Shown piece after piece: positions 38,101-49,245 of a stretch of 64,000 nucleotides of DNA. Positions within the stretch are counted from its first letter, which is position 1, and every line of letters starts with the position of its first letter. The notes beneath the pieces were generated by a model. The model was not told the origin of the DNA and did no database searches. It saw nothing but the letters and a program-made list of their open reading frames with translations. Position numbers and translations under genes: made by a program. This DNA is from Macquaria australasica (Eukaryota; Chordata; Actinopteri; Centrarchiformes; Percichthyidae): contig SEMN01000483.1 in the NCBI GenBank assembly GCA_005408345.1, positions 310,001-374,000 of the forward strand. The letters are read 5' to 3'.

Positions 38101-40243
38101 CGTGAAATAAAAATGTATATGGCTGAAACAAAAATAAACTGACAATCCATACAGTTTCCAACAGTTTTGTTTTCTATATAATTGTGGAATTCATAGGACA
38201 AAACAACAATGAAAGAAACAAAACAAAATCTGTGCAAAAGCTTCAAAATGTGCAATGCTTGTAGGGGACACTGGTGTAACTGATGTGGCAAAGTTACAAG
38301 GTCTGTTATGTTACTGACTTGGTGATATCAGTAACTTAATAGCAGATATATGGTGCAGTTTAGGTCTTTACTAAAGACCACATAAATACATCATGTCATG
38401 TGATGGAACAGAGAGTGCTTTCAATGAGGATCCTTAAAATGGCAATACATTTCAGTTGAGCTAGAACAGTTAAAAACTGCTGCACTGGTAAACATTGTAA
38501 AGTTAAATTATTAATCTTTTAGTCTTTGGGTATCCCTCCACATAGTCACTCTAATGCAGAATATCCTGGTCCTATCATTCTAACACTTAATTCTAAATCA
38601 AAAGAGTTTAACAAAATATGGTGGTTATAAAAGATGTCTACAGGGACACAGCAGGAAGATACAGGGCTCTTATTACTTATTGGACATTGGCCAGTCAGCG
38701 TCCTTAACCGTTAGATATAATCCTCCCTGACCACAGCTGAGCAAACCTCCAATGAATTTTAATTTCTCAGCGTTCTGTGCTCATGTTACTGTTCAGTTAT
38801 GGTTTCTAATGAATTAGTCTTTCATTTACAAAGCTCAATTTTTTACAGAGAGATTTTGTGCACCATGGTGTACGCACAAGGCAAGAAGATTGTAGAAACA
38901 TCCTTGAATTGGTTAAAAGAAAATTGTTATATTTAAGGATACTGAAAGTCAGTGTAAAAATACTGGCTGTTGGCAACCTCAGTATAAAAGTATCCCAGTT
39001 GGCTGTCAAAAGCCTGTATTGTTTAGTCCATGTATGAAATGTTAAGTAATAAGAAAAGATGGACTATGTATTTATTGTCTAAGACCAGAGAAATGTTTAT
39101 CATGTTGGTCACAGCCCTTGTTTCAAAATAGAAGCTACAGATGAAGCGTTGGCTGACCTTATTGGCCTCAATTAATTATTATCTATGACCCATCCATCAG
39201 AGACACCACAGAGGGGTCTGGTGCTACAGGTACCCATCAGCCATCAGTCTCTACCAATAATCAGTCTATTAATATACTGATATTTCAAGGTTGACATAAC
39301 ATCCACATTAATGACAGAGAAATGTTTAAGCACAGTCTGAACACAAAGTAGGTGACTTGTGCATTGTTATTGTTACCTTGTGGATGTGTCTCCAGTTCTT
39401 GTCGTCTTTCAGGCGTTTCCAGAGCATCGTCATGATCTCGTTGCAGGCCACCACATTGTAGGTCAGATCGGAGATGTCAGCCATCTGAGTGCTGGATGGA
39501 CCCCATGGGTCATTAGACGTCGCCTCTCTCACCTGCAAAAGAAGCGAAGCAAGAAATGTCGGTGTGCAGGAAATATAAGGTGGCTGCAGCCCAAAGTCCA
39601 TAGATGCCAGCTTGTGACAAAAAGACTCACAGGTACGTCCTGCCAGGTAACTAGCGATAATGTTTCATCAGATCAGCATTTTAGCAAGAACCATATCCCT
39701 GACTCTAAAAACCTGAAGGTTAGGATCTAAGGGAATGGCTCACTGTGACTTAAGAGAACTGTATGTGTTCACTAGTGTAGAAACTTTAAATGAATGGATC
39801 GTTCTACTGATCTTCCACCTCTTCTGACTCTTTGGTGGGCAGATCCTTTCAAACTCATGTTGTACAGACAACACGGTATTTAAATGCCACATGTATAATG
39901 TTCAATAACTACGTGTATAAAACGATGCACAGTACATCTAAAATTGCTGGGAAAAGAAAACACTGAACATGTAAGTGCAACGTGCATGTCTTCCCTTATC
40001 TCTCCTCCCAGTCTCCTTTCTAATAAAAGCAAAAGTGTTCCAAAAATGCATCTTAAACCAGACAACACAGAATAGAACAAGAAAGCATTTTAAGTTCAGC
40101 TAAAGGGGAAATGTAGCTGAACTAATGGGAATATCAGGGTTCACATAGTTCTTCACCCCTTCAGTTTCTCTTACCTTGACCTCAGCCTCAGAGTAGTTCT
40201 GGACCAGGTTCTTAAGCTGTCGGCGGAGCATAGAGGACGTCAT
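32192..40243 (-). CDS. Epsin-family endocytic adaptor with an expanded DPF array, nine exons
   Basis: Minus-strand coding exons are 40243-40175, 39532-39377, 38065-37937, 37506-37386, 37252-37077, 35976-34878, 34087-33941, 33439-33278 and 32724-32192 (2592 bases, 863 residues, all GT-AG and in frame). Residues 1-155 form an ENTH domain (MTSSMLRRQLKNLVQNYSEA, REATSNDPWGPS, DGKDQGANVR), which in epsins binds PI(4,5)P2 and bends membrane. Residues 195-217 are a charged helix. Residues 298-508 hold 20 DPF motifs, with one more DPF and six DPW outside; these bind the AP-2 alpha appendage. LVDLDDLF (657-664) is a clathrin box and the protein ends NPFLF, an EH-domain ligand. Epsins 1-3 have about 550-650 residues, several NPFs and ubiquitin-interacting motifs after ENTH; I see no such motif and only one NPF. 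It is a divergent epsin; the paralogue is unsettled. Confidence 0.9.
34208..34800 (-). pseudogene. Decayed Penelope-like element fragment (GIY-YIG region) in an epsin intron
   Basis: On the minus strand, 34634-34425 encodes ISCKSCGEHFVGEMARTPSKRLKEH-like text (quoted in two parts: ISCKSCGEHFVGEM and ARTPSKRLKEH). After a frameshift, 34447-34208 continues with TSHSIDWQGLKVIDQDS and LNKDRNYDLPP. These blocks, in this order, match the pattern of the GIY-YIG endonuclease end of Penelope-like retroelements. The reading frame is broken and the reverse transcriptase is absent. The flanks 34237-34340 and 34660-34770 are imperfect inverted repeats of each other. The fragment sits between epsin exons 6 and 7. 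Confidence 0.6.
35104..35736 (-). repeat. Coding tandem repeat specifying the DPF array
   Basis: Within epsin exon 6, units of about 27 bases (KDDPFNAP-type) and longer ones of about 45-50 bases (PPKEDPFSAPSKP-type) repeat head to tail. The cleanest run is 35380-35510, where the units are almost identical at DNA level, so expansion looks recent and copy number may vary between individuals. The 384-codon antisense frame (34826-35980) is a composition artefact. Confidence 0.85.
37869..37908. repeat. Perfect 16-bp hairpin beside an epsin splice donor
   Basis: AGCATGCAACCTTTTA (37869-37884) and its exact reverse complement (37893-37908) are separated by 8 bases. The hairpin lies in the intron about 28 bases after the donor of epsin exon 3 (37937), close enough to influence splice-site access in the pre-mRNA. 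Confidence 0.85.
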
Positions 40244-41230
40244 GGTGTACAGGGGGGAGGTGGGGAATCAAACCACCGCGATCTGATGCAGAGAAAACGT
40301 GTCAACAATGCTGCATGCTTACAGGGTCAGCACAGAGAACTGGAACAGAAGGATCCACAAACATACCACGCATGCTTACACTCAAATAACACACACAGAC
40401 TCCCACACCTTTTGTAAAGTCTGGCTGTGCTGTCAAAGACTTCTTTTTAATGTTGCTGGAGTGCAGCTGCTGGCTCAGTGAGCGGACATCCTGCTGGTCT
40501 CTCTTCCCCCTGACTGCACTGGCTTGTCTCAGGGTGTCAGAAACCAGATCCTGCAGCTGCAGGGAGGAACCAATCGACATAAAAAACAAAGAGCTGAGGC
40601 ACGGGTTGGCACCGAGATACAACGGCAGGCAGACAATTGTGAATGTGTGGCAGCAAAGCTAGACTAGAGGTGCGTCTACACCTGGTGTCTGCCTGTCGAG
40701 ACCACTGCGACAAACACAGAGCCTCATGTTGGTTAGCTGGCTATCTGGCTAAGCTGCAAGCCAATCAGCCGCCAGCTTCATGGGGCTAAAACCCGACTAA
40801 CAGTGCGCCTGGATGATCAGTCCGAGCCACGGTGGCTGCAGGCCGACGTGCTCGCAAGTAACGCGTCCGTCAGGAGTCACACGTCGCCGTTTTCAGGACC
40901 TCGGAGAGCGACTGAAGACGAGCGGCGGCCGCCCGCGCGGCTAACGGCCGGGCGCGCGGCTAACGGCCGCCCGCGCGGCTAACGGCCGGGCGCGCGGCTA
41001 ACGGCCGGGCGCGCGGCTAACGGCCAGCAGCGATCGGCTCAAATGTCGGGCTTTCGCGATCAACGGCAGGGTTATGTCTCGCAAAAACAGCCACCGCTTT
41101 CGGTTAAAAGCAACACAACCACTGGTCGCACACGCGTGTTAGCAGTAAAAATAAAGCACTAACCCCGGAGCAGATCGCCAGGAATCCGAGGAGACGACAC
41201 GAAGCGACGGTTTCCGCTTCCGCAGTTTTC
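40244..41230 (-). other. Predicted epsin 5' UTR with a non-coding first exon
   Basis: Reading the minus strand, a possible first exon ends at 41164 before a GTTAGT donor. A pyrimidine-rich tract ending in CAG gives an acceptor at 40283, leaving 39 untranslated bases before the ATG at 40243. This would make an 881-base intron containing the 19-bp GC-rich minisatellite. The transcription start (perhaps near 41230) is a guess. Confidence 0.4.
40931..41026. repeat. Five-copy 19-bp GC-rich minisatellite with Myb-like sites
   Basis: GCGCGGCTAACGGCC occurs at 40935, 40954, 40973, 40992 and 41011, an exact 19-base period, with only CCG/GGG changes between copies. Each copy holds TAACGG, which fits the Myb consensus YAACKG, and several CpGs. 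It lies in the CpG-rich region between the epsin and NECAP start codons. Confidence 0.85.
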
Positions 41231-41536
41231 AGCACCTGCAAGTCCACGCCCACTTAGGATATATATTATTTATTTGTTTATTTATTTATTTTTTTTATCA
41301 GTTAAATACTCATTTCTGTTAACCAGTTCTGCGTCGTTTACTTTCAAATTGGAAAAATAAATTACCGAAAACTTAACATTTCTATTATACAAAAAAAAAA
41401 ATATAAAGTGCCGCTGATAACATTTCTGATGCACAGGGTGGCGTTATCACACACACGCACACACACACACACCCCTCTGAGAACCGAATAAATGAGTCAC
41501 AGCATCGTCTCCCACATCAGTAACGGTTGATTCAAG
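41163..41536. promoter_or_regulatory. Probable bidirectional promoter of the epsin and NECAP genes
   Basis: The two start codons face away from each other, 1293 bases apart. The sequence flanking this segment (about 40800-41250 and 41520-41890) is CpG-rich, unlike the AT-rich surroundings, as expected for a CpG-island promoter. A short CA run is at about 41450-41472. No TATA box is convincing in either direction. Exact transcription starts cannot be read from the sequence. Confidence 0.5.
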
Positions 41537-44500
41537 ATGGCGGCCGAGGGCGAGTACGAGTCGGTGCTGTGCGTGAAGCCCGATGTCAACGTCTATCGCA
41601 TCCCGCCGCGAGCTTCAAACCGCTCGTACAGGTAAATGAATGAACACCTGCCCCGGCCATTTAGCGGTGATTTAACGGTGTTTGGCGTCGCCCTGCGTGG
41701 GCATTTCACTTTCACCGCTCTCGCTGCCCAGTGCGTGCTTTCACACCACGAACGGGGGCTTTATGTTGTGTTTTTTTGTTTTATGGAAGACCGGGGATGA
41801 AGATGCGTCTGTGGCCGCCGTTTGAGCCGTTTGGGCGGCTGAGCCGTCAGAGCTGTGACGGGGGTGTTTGTCGATGCGGGCGGTTTGCCAGGACGGTCCC
41901 ACTGGCTCCGGTGTCCTCTTTACACAGTGAGACTACCGAACTGGCGGAGGACGACTTCAGGATTTTCTGTCTGTCTGGTCTTTGCTTGAGGTCGTCGTTA
42001 CAGGCTGTAACTTGAGACGGTCTGTAAACATTGTCTGGGTGGGCAGGCAGGGAGAGATTACACCAGACAAGCACAAAGTGAACGAAAATAAGAACCTTTA
42101 CATAGATCCATATGTGGGAAGCCCATTGTCCGCCAGTTAAAAAAAAAAAGAGATAAAAAGTCGAAATTATGAGATAAAAAGTCATAATTAGGAGATAAAA
42201 AGTCAAAATTATGAGATAGAAAGTCGAAATTATGAGATAAAAAGTCATAATTAGGAGATAAAAAGTCAAAATTATGAGATAGAAAGTTGAAATTATGAGA
42301 TTAAAAGTCATAATTATAAGAAAAAGTCGAAATTATAAGATAGAAAGTCGAAATTATGAGATAAAAAGTCGAAATTATGAGATAAAAAGTCATAATTATG
42401 AGATAAAAAGTCAAAATTAGGAGATAGAAAGTCGAAATTATGAGATAAAAAGTCATAATTAGGAGATAAAAAGTCAAAATTATAAGATAGAAAGTCGAAA
42501 TTATGAGATAAAAAGTCATAATTATAAGAAAAAGTCGAAATTATGAGATAAAAAGTCGAAATTATGAGATAAAAAGTCACAATTATGAGATAAAAAGTCA
42601 AAATTATGAGATAGAAAGTCGAAATTATGAGATAAAAAGTCATAATTATAAGAAAAAGTCGAAATTATAAGATAGAAAGTCGAAATTATGAGATAAAAAG
42701 TCGAAATTATGAGATAAAAAGTCATAATTATAAGAAAAAGTCGAAATTATAAGATAGAAAGTCGAAATTATGAGGAGTCATAATTATGAGATACAAAAGT
42801 CATAATTATGAGAAATTTTCATAATTATGAGATAGAAAGTCATAATTATGAGATAAAAAGTCAAAATTATAAGATAGAAAGTCGAAATTATGAGATAAAA
42901 AGTCATAATTATGAGATAAAAAGTCATAATTATGAGATAAAAAGTCAAAATTATGAGATAGAAAGTCGAAATTATGAGATAAAAAGTCATAATTATAAGA
43001 AAAAGTCGAAATTATAAGATAGAAAGTCGAAATTATGAGATAAAAAGTCGAAATTATGAGATAAAAAGTCATAATTATAAGAAAAAGTCGAAATTATAAG
43101 ATAGAAAGTCGAAATTATGAGGAGTCATAATTATGAGAAAAGTGAAATTATAAGATAGAAGTCGAGAATTATGAGACAAAAGATCATAATTATAAGAAAA
43201 ATTCGAAATTATAAGATAGAAGGTGAGAAATTATGAGATAAAAAGTCAGGGAGTATGAGATAAAAAGTCATAATTAGGAGATAAAGTCAAAATTATAAGA
43301 TAGAAATTCGAAGTATGAGATAAAAGTCATAATTATGAGATAAAAGTCATAATTATGAGATAAAGTCAAGAATTATGAGATGAAAATTCCGAGTGTGGAT
43401 AAAAAGTCATAATTATAAGAAAAAGTCGAAATTATAAGATAGAAAGTCGAAATTATGAGATAAAAAGTCATAATTATAAGAAAAAGTCGAAATTATAAGA
43501 TAGAAAGTCGAAATTATGAGATAAAAAGTCGAAATTATGAGATAAAAAGTCGAAATTATGAGATAAAAAGTCATAATTATAAGAAAAAGTCGAAATTATA
43601 AGATAGAAAGTCGAAATTATGAGATAAAAAGTCATAATTATAAGATAGAAAGTCGAAATTATGAGATAAAAAGTCATAATTATGAGATAAAAAGTCATAA
43701 TTAGGAGATAAAATGTCAAAATTATGAGAAGTCATAATTATGAGATAAAAAGTCAAAATTATGAGATAAAAAACTAATAATTATGAGATAAAATGTCAAA
43801 ATTATGAGAAGTCATAATTATGAGAAGTCATAATTAGGAGATAAAAAGTCAAAATTATAAGATAGAAAGTCGAAATTATTAGATAAAAAGTCATAATTAT
43901 AAGAAAAAGTCGACATTATAAGAGAAAGTCGAAATTATGAGATAAAAAGTCAAAATTATGAGATAAAAAGTCAAAATTATGAGATAGAAAGTCGAAATTA
44001 TGAGATAAAAAGTCATAATTATGAGATAAAAGTCATAATTAGGAGATAGAAAGTCAAAATTATGAGATAAAAAAGTAATAATTGAGATAAAATGTCAAAA
44101 TTATGAGAAGTCATAATTATGAGGTAAAAAGTCATAATTATGAGATAAAGTCGAAATTATGAGATTAAAAAGTCAATTATGAGGTAAAAAACTAATAATT
44201 ATGAGATAAAAAGTCAAAAGTATAAGATAGAAAGTCGAAATTATGAGATAAAAAGTCGAAATTATGAGATAAAAGTCATAATTATGAGATAAAAAGTCAA
44301 AATTATTAGATAGAAAGTCGAAATTATGAGATAAAAAGTCGAAATTATGAGATAAAAGTCATAATTATGAGATAAAAAGTCAAAATTATGAGATAAAAGT
44401 CATAATTATGAGATAGAAAGTCGAAATTATGATACAAGTCATAATTAGGAGATAGAAAGTCAAAATTATGAGATAAAAAAGTAATAATTGAGATAAAATG

Positions 44501-47500
44501 TCAAAATTATGAGAAGTCATAATTATGAGGTAAAAAGTCATAATTATGAGATAAAGTCGAAATTATGAGATTAAAAAGTCAATTATGAGGTAAAAAGTCA
44601 TAATTATGAGATAAAGTCTCATAATTATGAGAGTCAAAATTATGAGATACAAGTCAAAATTATGAGATAAAAAACTAATAATTATGAGATAAAAAGTCGA
44701 AATTATGAGATACAAAAGTCATAATTATGAGATACAAAAGTCATAATTATGGGATAAAAAGTCGAAATTATGAGATACAAAAGTCATAATTATGATACAA
44801 AAGTCATAATTATGAGATAGAAAGTCATAATTATGAGATAAAAAGTCATAATTATGGGATACAAAAGTCATAATTATGAGATACAAAAGTCATAATTATG
44901 AGATAAAAGTCATAATTATGAGATAAAAGTCATAATTATGAGATAAAAAAGTTATAATTATGAGATAAAAAGTCATAATTATGGGATACTTTCAGACAAC
45001 AATGAGAGTAGCAGCTCTTTGAGTTCTGGTTAATTTGTCAGAAATGGATTGTGAGAACACTGAGGACTTTAAACGTGGCTTTACAACAAATGAAATACTT
45101 CACCTGCTGATTCACATGGGACTGAAGAAGCAGTTCTGGCGTAGAAAGAATAAAACCAGTGTGACAGAGGTGGCAACTTAACTTAATCCAACATCAAATA
45201 GTTGCCTTATTTAGGGTTGCATACCGTTTGCATGGGGTTACGGGTGGCGCATGCACACTTTCTATCTCATAATTTCGACCTTTTATCTCATAATTATGAC
45301 TTTTTTTATCTCATAATTTCGACTTTTTTATCTCATAATTATGACTTTTTATCTCATAATTATGACTTTTTTTATCTCATAATTTTTTTTTCATCTTTTT
45401 TTTATTTATTTTACTGGTGGAAATGGGCTTCCATACATATGGCTAGCAGCACCCTCATATTATAGATTTGTGTCCCATTTGAGATACAGTACGACTGTAG
45501 AAATTAGAAAGAGAGGTGAAGTGTAAGTGTGAAGGTTTACCCACCTTTTATATTCATGCCTACGCCATTATAAATTAATAAATAACTATGTATTGTACAA
45601 TTAGTTTAAGTTAGTGGTCTCCAACCCTCAAAGGTTTCCTAAGATAAATATGAAGGGACACAAGATGGTTAAAGGGATGAGAGGGATTAAAAACAAACAG
45701 AAACAAAACACAAGTTTAAATTTAGCAGCTTTTCTCAATTTTATGCTTTTTTTTCCCTTCTGTACTGGATGCTTTCACCTCTTCATATCTGTAAAAGTCC
45801 TTCAAGTTAAACAAAAATCTGAGGTCAAAGGTTAGGTAAGTGCTGGTGTAAGTGCCCTGTTAATATATCAGTTTTTGTGAGTAAGGTTTTAGTCACCCTG
45901 TTTGTCTACAGGGCAGCCGACTGGAAGCTGGATACTCCAGACTGGTCTGGTCGAATGAGGCTCACAGCCAAGGGCCAAGTGGCATACATCAAACTGGAGG
46001 ACAAGGTCTCAGGTATGACTTCATCTTGTATTATTACTTTAAAACCCCATTATGTGACACTCATTACATTACAGCATTACAGCTCACACGAGCCAACTGT
46101 ACATTAATTTCCCAGTACAAATCGTCAGAAGCCCAGAGTTAGCTCGGTGATAAATTGGTTACCTGTCCAAGGTTTATCCCCAAATAGACTCCAGCCCCCA
46201 GGGACTCTAACCAGGAATACATGGTTTAGAAAATAGATGGATGGCTCACTGTTAGAACACATGGTTCACCATTTTGCTTGTCATTTTCCCTCCTGTCCTG
46301 CAGGGGAGCTGTTTGCCCAGGCACCAGTTAAGGAGTATCCCGGTGTCGCAGTGGAAACGGTCAGCGACTCCAGCCGATACTTTGTTCTGCGGATACAGGA
46401 TGACAACGGTGAGGATGTGAATGTTGTGGAAATTATTTTTTGGTCCTCGCAACTGCAAAACATTTATTAAGCTTGCCTGTTTGAAGGCCCTAAATCCACT
46501 TTGAGCATGTCAGTTATTGTAACGTCATCTCTTGTCCGCAGGTCGCAGTGCTTTCATAGGAGTTGGCTTCGGGGACCGAGGGGACGCTTTTGACTTCAAC
46601 GTGGCTTTGCAGGACCATTTCAAGTAAGCAGTGACTGGGTGGTTTCAGTGTACTGTCTTTGAGATATACAGTACTGTACAGTACTTGTGGAAAGCTGCAT
46701 GCTGTTGTTTTTCTGCAAACTGCTGAGATGCATTGTTTATTTCTGTATCCGTGCTGATGCGATGAGTGTCTCTGCCTCCCTGCAGATGGGTGAAACAGGA
46801 GAATGAAATCAGTAAAAGTGCCCAGCTCGGGGATTCAGGACCAAAACTGGATTTGGGCTTTAAAGAGGGACAGACCATCACACTCAACATAGGGGTGAGA
46901 ACCAGTTTGTGAAACATCAAAATGTCCAGCTTTATACTACATTTTCAAAACTTTTAAAATAAAATGAGACTGTTGGCGAGTGTAGAAAGTAATGGTCTTA
47001 ATAGTCAGTGGTTTTATAATTAAATTAGCCTGCAAGTAGCCATAATAAATCAGAAATGACACATGCATTTAAATAACTTTATGCTGCCTATAAAACTTGA
47101 AATGGAGCTAAAGTGTAACTGGAGATCTAAAGCCTTGAGGACCAGTTGTAGTTCACAAATCAGTCAATTTACAGTTAGTTAATTTTTCTGTTCTGTACTA
47201 CACATGGCTCTCAAAAATCAAGTTTTCTTGCTCTTCAGTCAATCAGTTACATCATTTGTCCCCAAAAGTCTTTTGGTTTTGCAGCAGTGAAACAAAAACA
47301 CAGGAAATAAAAATAAGTGTAAACATAGTTAACATATGAGTTAAAAGTGATTAAGCTGACTGTCATGTAAAGAAACTGGTGGTTAAAACTCACAGGTAAA
47401 GTGTAAACATTCCTAAAATCCTTCATGAACAGCTGAGATGTTTTGTTTTCTTCTCAGAGACGCACATTTTTCTGTTCTGTCTCTAGCAAGGTAAAAAGAG

Positions 47501-49245
47501 GGATAAACCCCGCCCACAAGGCTCAGGTGGGTTTGGTCTCCTTCCACCACCACCTGGAGGCAAGATAGCCCCTCCTCCTTCATCAGGCTCATCCAATCAC
47601 AACATAGTCCCTCAGACAGGAGGCACAGCAACAGGTAGGTGGCACTCTCGGTCAACTTAAAGCTGCACCAGGCTGTGCCTAAATGTAAATCACTCTCTGT
47701 GCATCAGTATTCTAATATCAGTGATCATAGCCAACATGTGCATTTACTCTACAGATAGAGCAATTAACCTCTTTGCAGTTTGTGGGTGGGTTTTGCATAC
47801 AAGTCTTGTGCAGCTTTAACCTACAGGAGTGACCTATTTTCTTAATAACTGCATTAATTAGTTGCTCTTAAGTGAGCCTCAGGCTGCAGAGAATGAAGTG
47901 CAATGTGTGTCAGTTTGTAATCTGCTGTTAACAAGCTCTGTATTTCTCTCTGTGTCTCCGTCAGGTTGCCTGTTGGAGCTGGACAGTAGCAACTCTAACA
48001 CAGTGGTTCAGTCAAACCCTAGTTCAGATCTGTGGGGGGACTTCTCTGCTCCTGCAAGGTAAACAACTAATTTCTTGTCATATTTATTTTATTTGGAAAG
48101 CGACCATGTACAATATTAAACATAAATGTTACCATTTGATGTATTGTACCAGAGTTAGCTTAAGGCTAAATTTCATCTTGCAGTCCCTAATATAAAAGTA
48201 TACAGGATTCGTGCAAAGTCTTGAAAGTTTGGAAAATGCTTAATTATAACTGTTATGTTTTCAAGGTTAGGAATTTGTTTGAATTCGAATATACTCCTTG
48301 AAAAATGCTTGATTTCTCAACATAATCTGGTGTTTCATCATCGACACAATCACTCATGTAAACCAAAAATTTTTCAATATTTTAAATGAAACGATCCCGT
48401 CGTCATATTTGTCTGTTGTCTCCTGGCATTTAAAGATTTCAAGAGTCTGGAAATTTTTGGTTTAGGTACCTTGAAAGTGTTTGAAAAGTGCTTGAATTTT
48501 ACTCTTAAAAAGCACCCGTGTGTGACTCTTTTGGGAAGATGGCTGCAGGGATTTGTTCCCATTCAGCCACCAGTGCATTAGTGAGGTCCGACACTGATGA
48601 TGGGTGATCAGGTCTGGCTCGCAGTCGGTGCTCCAGTTCATCCCAAAGGTGTTGGATGGGGGTTGAGGTCAGGGCTCTCTGCAGCCCAGTCAAGTGCTTC
48701 CACACCAAACAAAGTTCTTAACAGAGACATTTAAAATCTAAATAATTCAAATGAAAACTGTAGCAGACAAAATAAAACAAGCAATATACAGTAGTCATTA
48801 ATATTTAAGGGGACTCAAACGCATTTGTAAAAAGATGGGGAAGGTCTGACAGTGACGGGTAAACTGTCCCATAGTCTCTCAGCAGCAAAATGAGTGTCCA
48901 TATACTTTTGGCCATGTAATGTAAATTAACTTGCTGTGTTATATGTTTCAGGAAAAATTGCATTTTTAAATTTTGTGTGTATTATACATTTTACATTGCA
49001 TTTTTGTTCAGTATGAACAGCAGCACTGATACTCATCTGTTATGAGCTAACACATCCAGCTCGGAAAGAAAGTTTAAAATTGCATGTTTTTAGGGTATTT
49101 AAAAAAAAAATGTAGTAAGAAAGGTCATAACATGCAAAACACTGGAATTGTCCTTTAATAACTGATATGAAAAAACATTAATTTATGTGTTTTCAGCTCC
49201 GTTCCATCTCGACCACAGGACACCGGAAACTGGATCCAGTTTTGA
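41537..49245 (+). CDS. necap1: NECAP endocytic adaptor (adaptin-ear-binding coat-associated protein), eight exons
   Basis: Coding exons are 41537-41631, 45912-46012, 46304-46408, 46542-46623, 46786-46894, 47487-47634, 47965-48058 and 49197-49245 (783 bases, 260 residues, all GT-AG and in frame). The first five exons (164 residues) carry the PHear domain with family signatures YESVLCVKPDV, YRIPPRASNR, YIKLEDKVSGELFAQAPV, DSSRYFVLRIQD, GFGDRGDAFDFNVALQDHFK and LDLGFKEGQTI. The tail has LLPPPPGGK, a WGDF motif (WxxF type) and ends NWIQF; the terminal WVQF-type motif binds the AP-2 alpha appendage. NECAPs act in clathrin-mediated endocytosis and control AP-2 activation. The ending (DLWGDFSAPASSVPSRP then NWIQF) resembles NECAP1 more than NECAP2, so necap1 is the likelier name. 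Intron 1 (4.3 kb) is mostly a repeat element. Confidence 0.93.
42150..44990 (+). repeat. Large array of ~20-bp AT-rich units
   Basis: There are about 140 units of the type GAGATAAAAAGTCATAATTA, alternating with variants containing GTCGAAATTATGAGA, GTCAAAATTATGAGA and AAGATAGAAAGTCG. The variants recur in blocks, a sign of higher-order duplication. TCATAATTATGA inside the unit is a perfect 12-base palindrome. All long open frames here (STFYLII-type repeats on the minus strand) are artefacts of the array. Confidence 0.95.
45044..45181 (+). pseudogene. 45-codon transposase-like relic inside the element
   Basis: The frame starts at the ATG at 45044 and ends at the TAA at 45179-45181. It contains FKRGFTTNEILHLL, then LKKQFWRRKNKTSVTEVA. 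It resembles, in shortened form, the helix-turn-helix N-terminus of fish integrase/DDE-type transposases, where an F-x-x-G-x-T-x-x-E-I-L block precedes an R/K-rich LKK...RRK block; the middle seems deleted. It is the only non-repetitive sequence within the element. The match is from recall of the pattern. Confidence 0.4.
45262..45385 (-). repeat. Short inverted counterpart of the large array
   Basis: Six or so units in the form TCTCATAATTTCGACTTTTT / TCTCATAATTATGACTTTTT are the reverse complement of the 42-45 kb units. In a NECAP pre-mRNA this segment could pair with the upstream array to make a long double-stranded stem. Confidence 0.9.
48203..48520. repeat. Dispersed element, copy 1
   Basis: It is very similar over about 300 bases to 52221-52553, including GAAAGTTTGGAAAATGCTTA, CATAATCTGGTGTTTCA and TTTAGGTACCTTGAAAGTG. 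The ends are eroded. It lies in the last NECAP intron, directly before a Tc1-like fragment. Confidence 0.8.
48505..48708 (-). pseudogene. Tc1/mariner-like transposase C-terminal fragment
   Basis: The minus-strand frame holds PIQHLWDELEHRLRARPDHP and DLTNALVAEWEQIP, the C-terminal pattern (NPIEHLWDELxxR, AL..EW..IP) of fish Tc1-like transposases. The DD part is absent. TACTTTTGGCCATGTAATGT near 48900-48922 resembles an end of the same kind of element, so the remnant probably spans about 48525-48925. It lies in the last intron of the NECAP gene. Confidence 0.75.

Larger units (their letters stand above)
42108..45442. mobile_element. Repeat-filled DNA element with terminal inverted repeats in NECAP intron 1
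   Basis: The left end (GGAAGCCCATTGTCCGCCAG at about 42117) is mirrored at the right end, where the reverse complement reads GGAAGCCCATTTCCACCAG (about 45413-45434); both are followed inward by an A-rich run. CATATG, itself palindromic, flanks both ends and may be a target-site duplication. Inside are the forward array 42150-44990, a unique stretch 44995-45260 and a short inverted array 45262-45385. The layout is that of a non-autonomous DNA transposon whose subterminal repeats expanded. I do not assign a superfamily. Confidence 0.65.

Noticed and set aside
41847..43719. Many long minus-strand open frames with STFYLII repeats
   Set aside because: They are translations of the 20-bp array in NECAP intron 1. 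The repeated peptide is an artefact of the unit, with no start context or splice signals.
42150..44990. CRISPR-like array
   Set aside because: The units abut with no unique spacers, variants are shared throughout, and the setting is a vertebrate intron.
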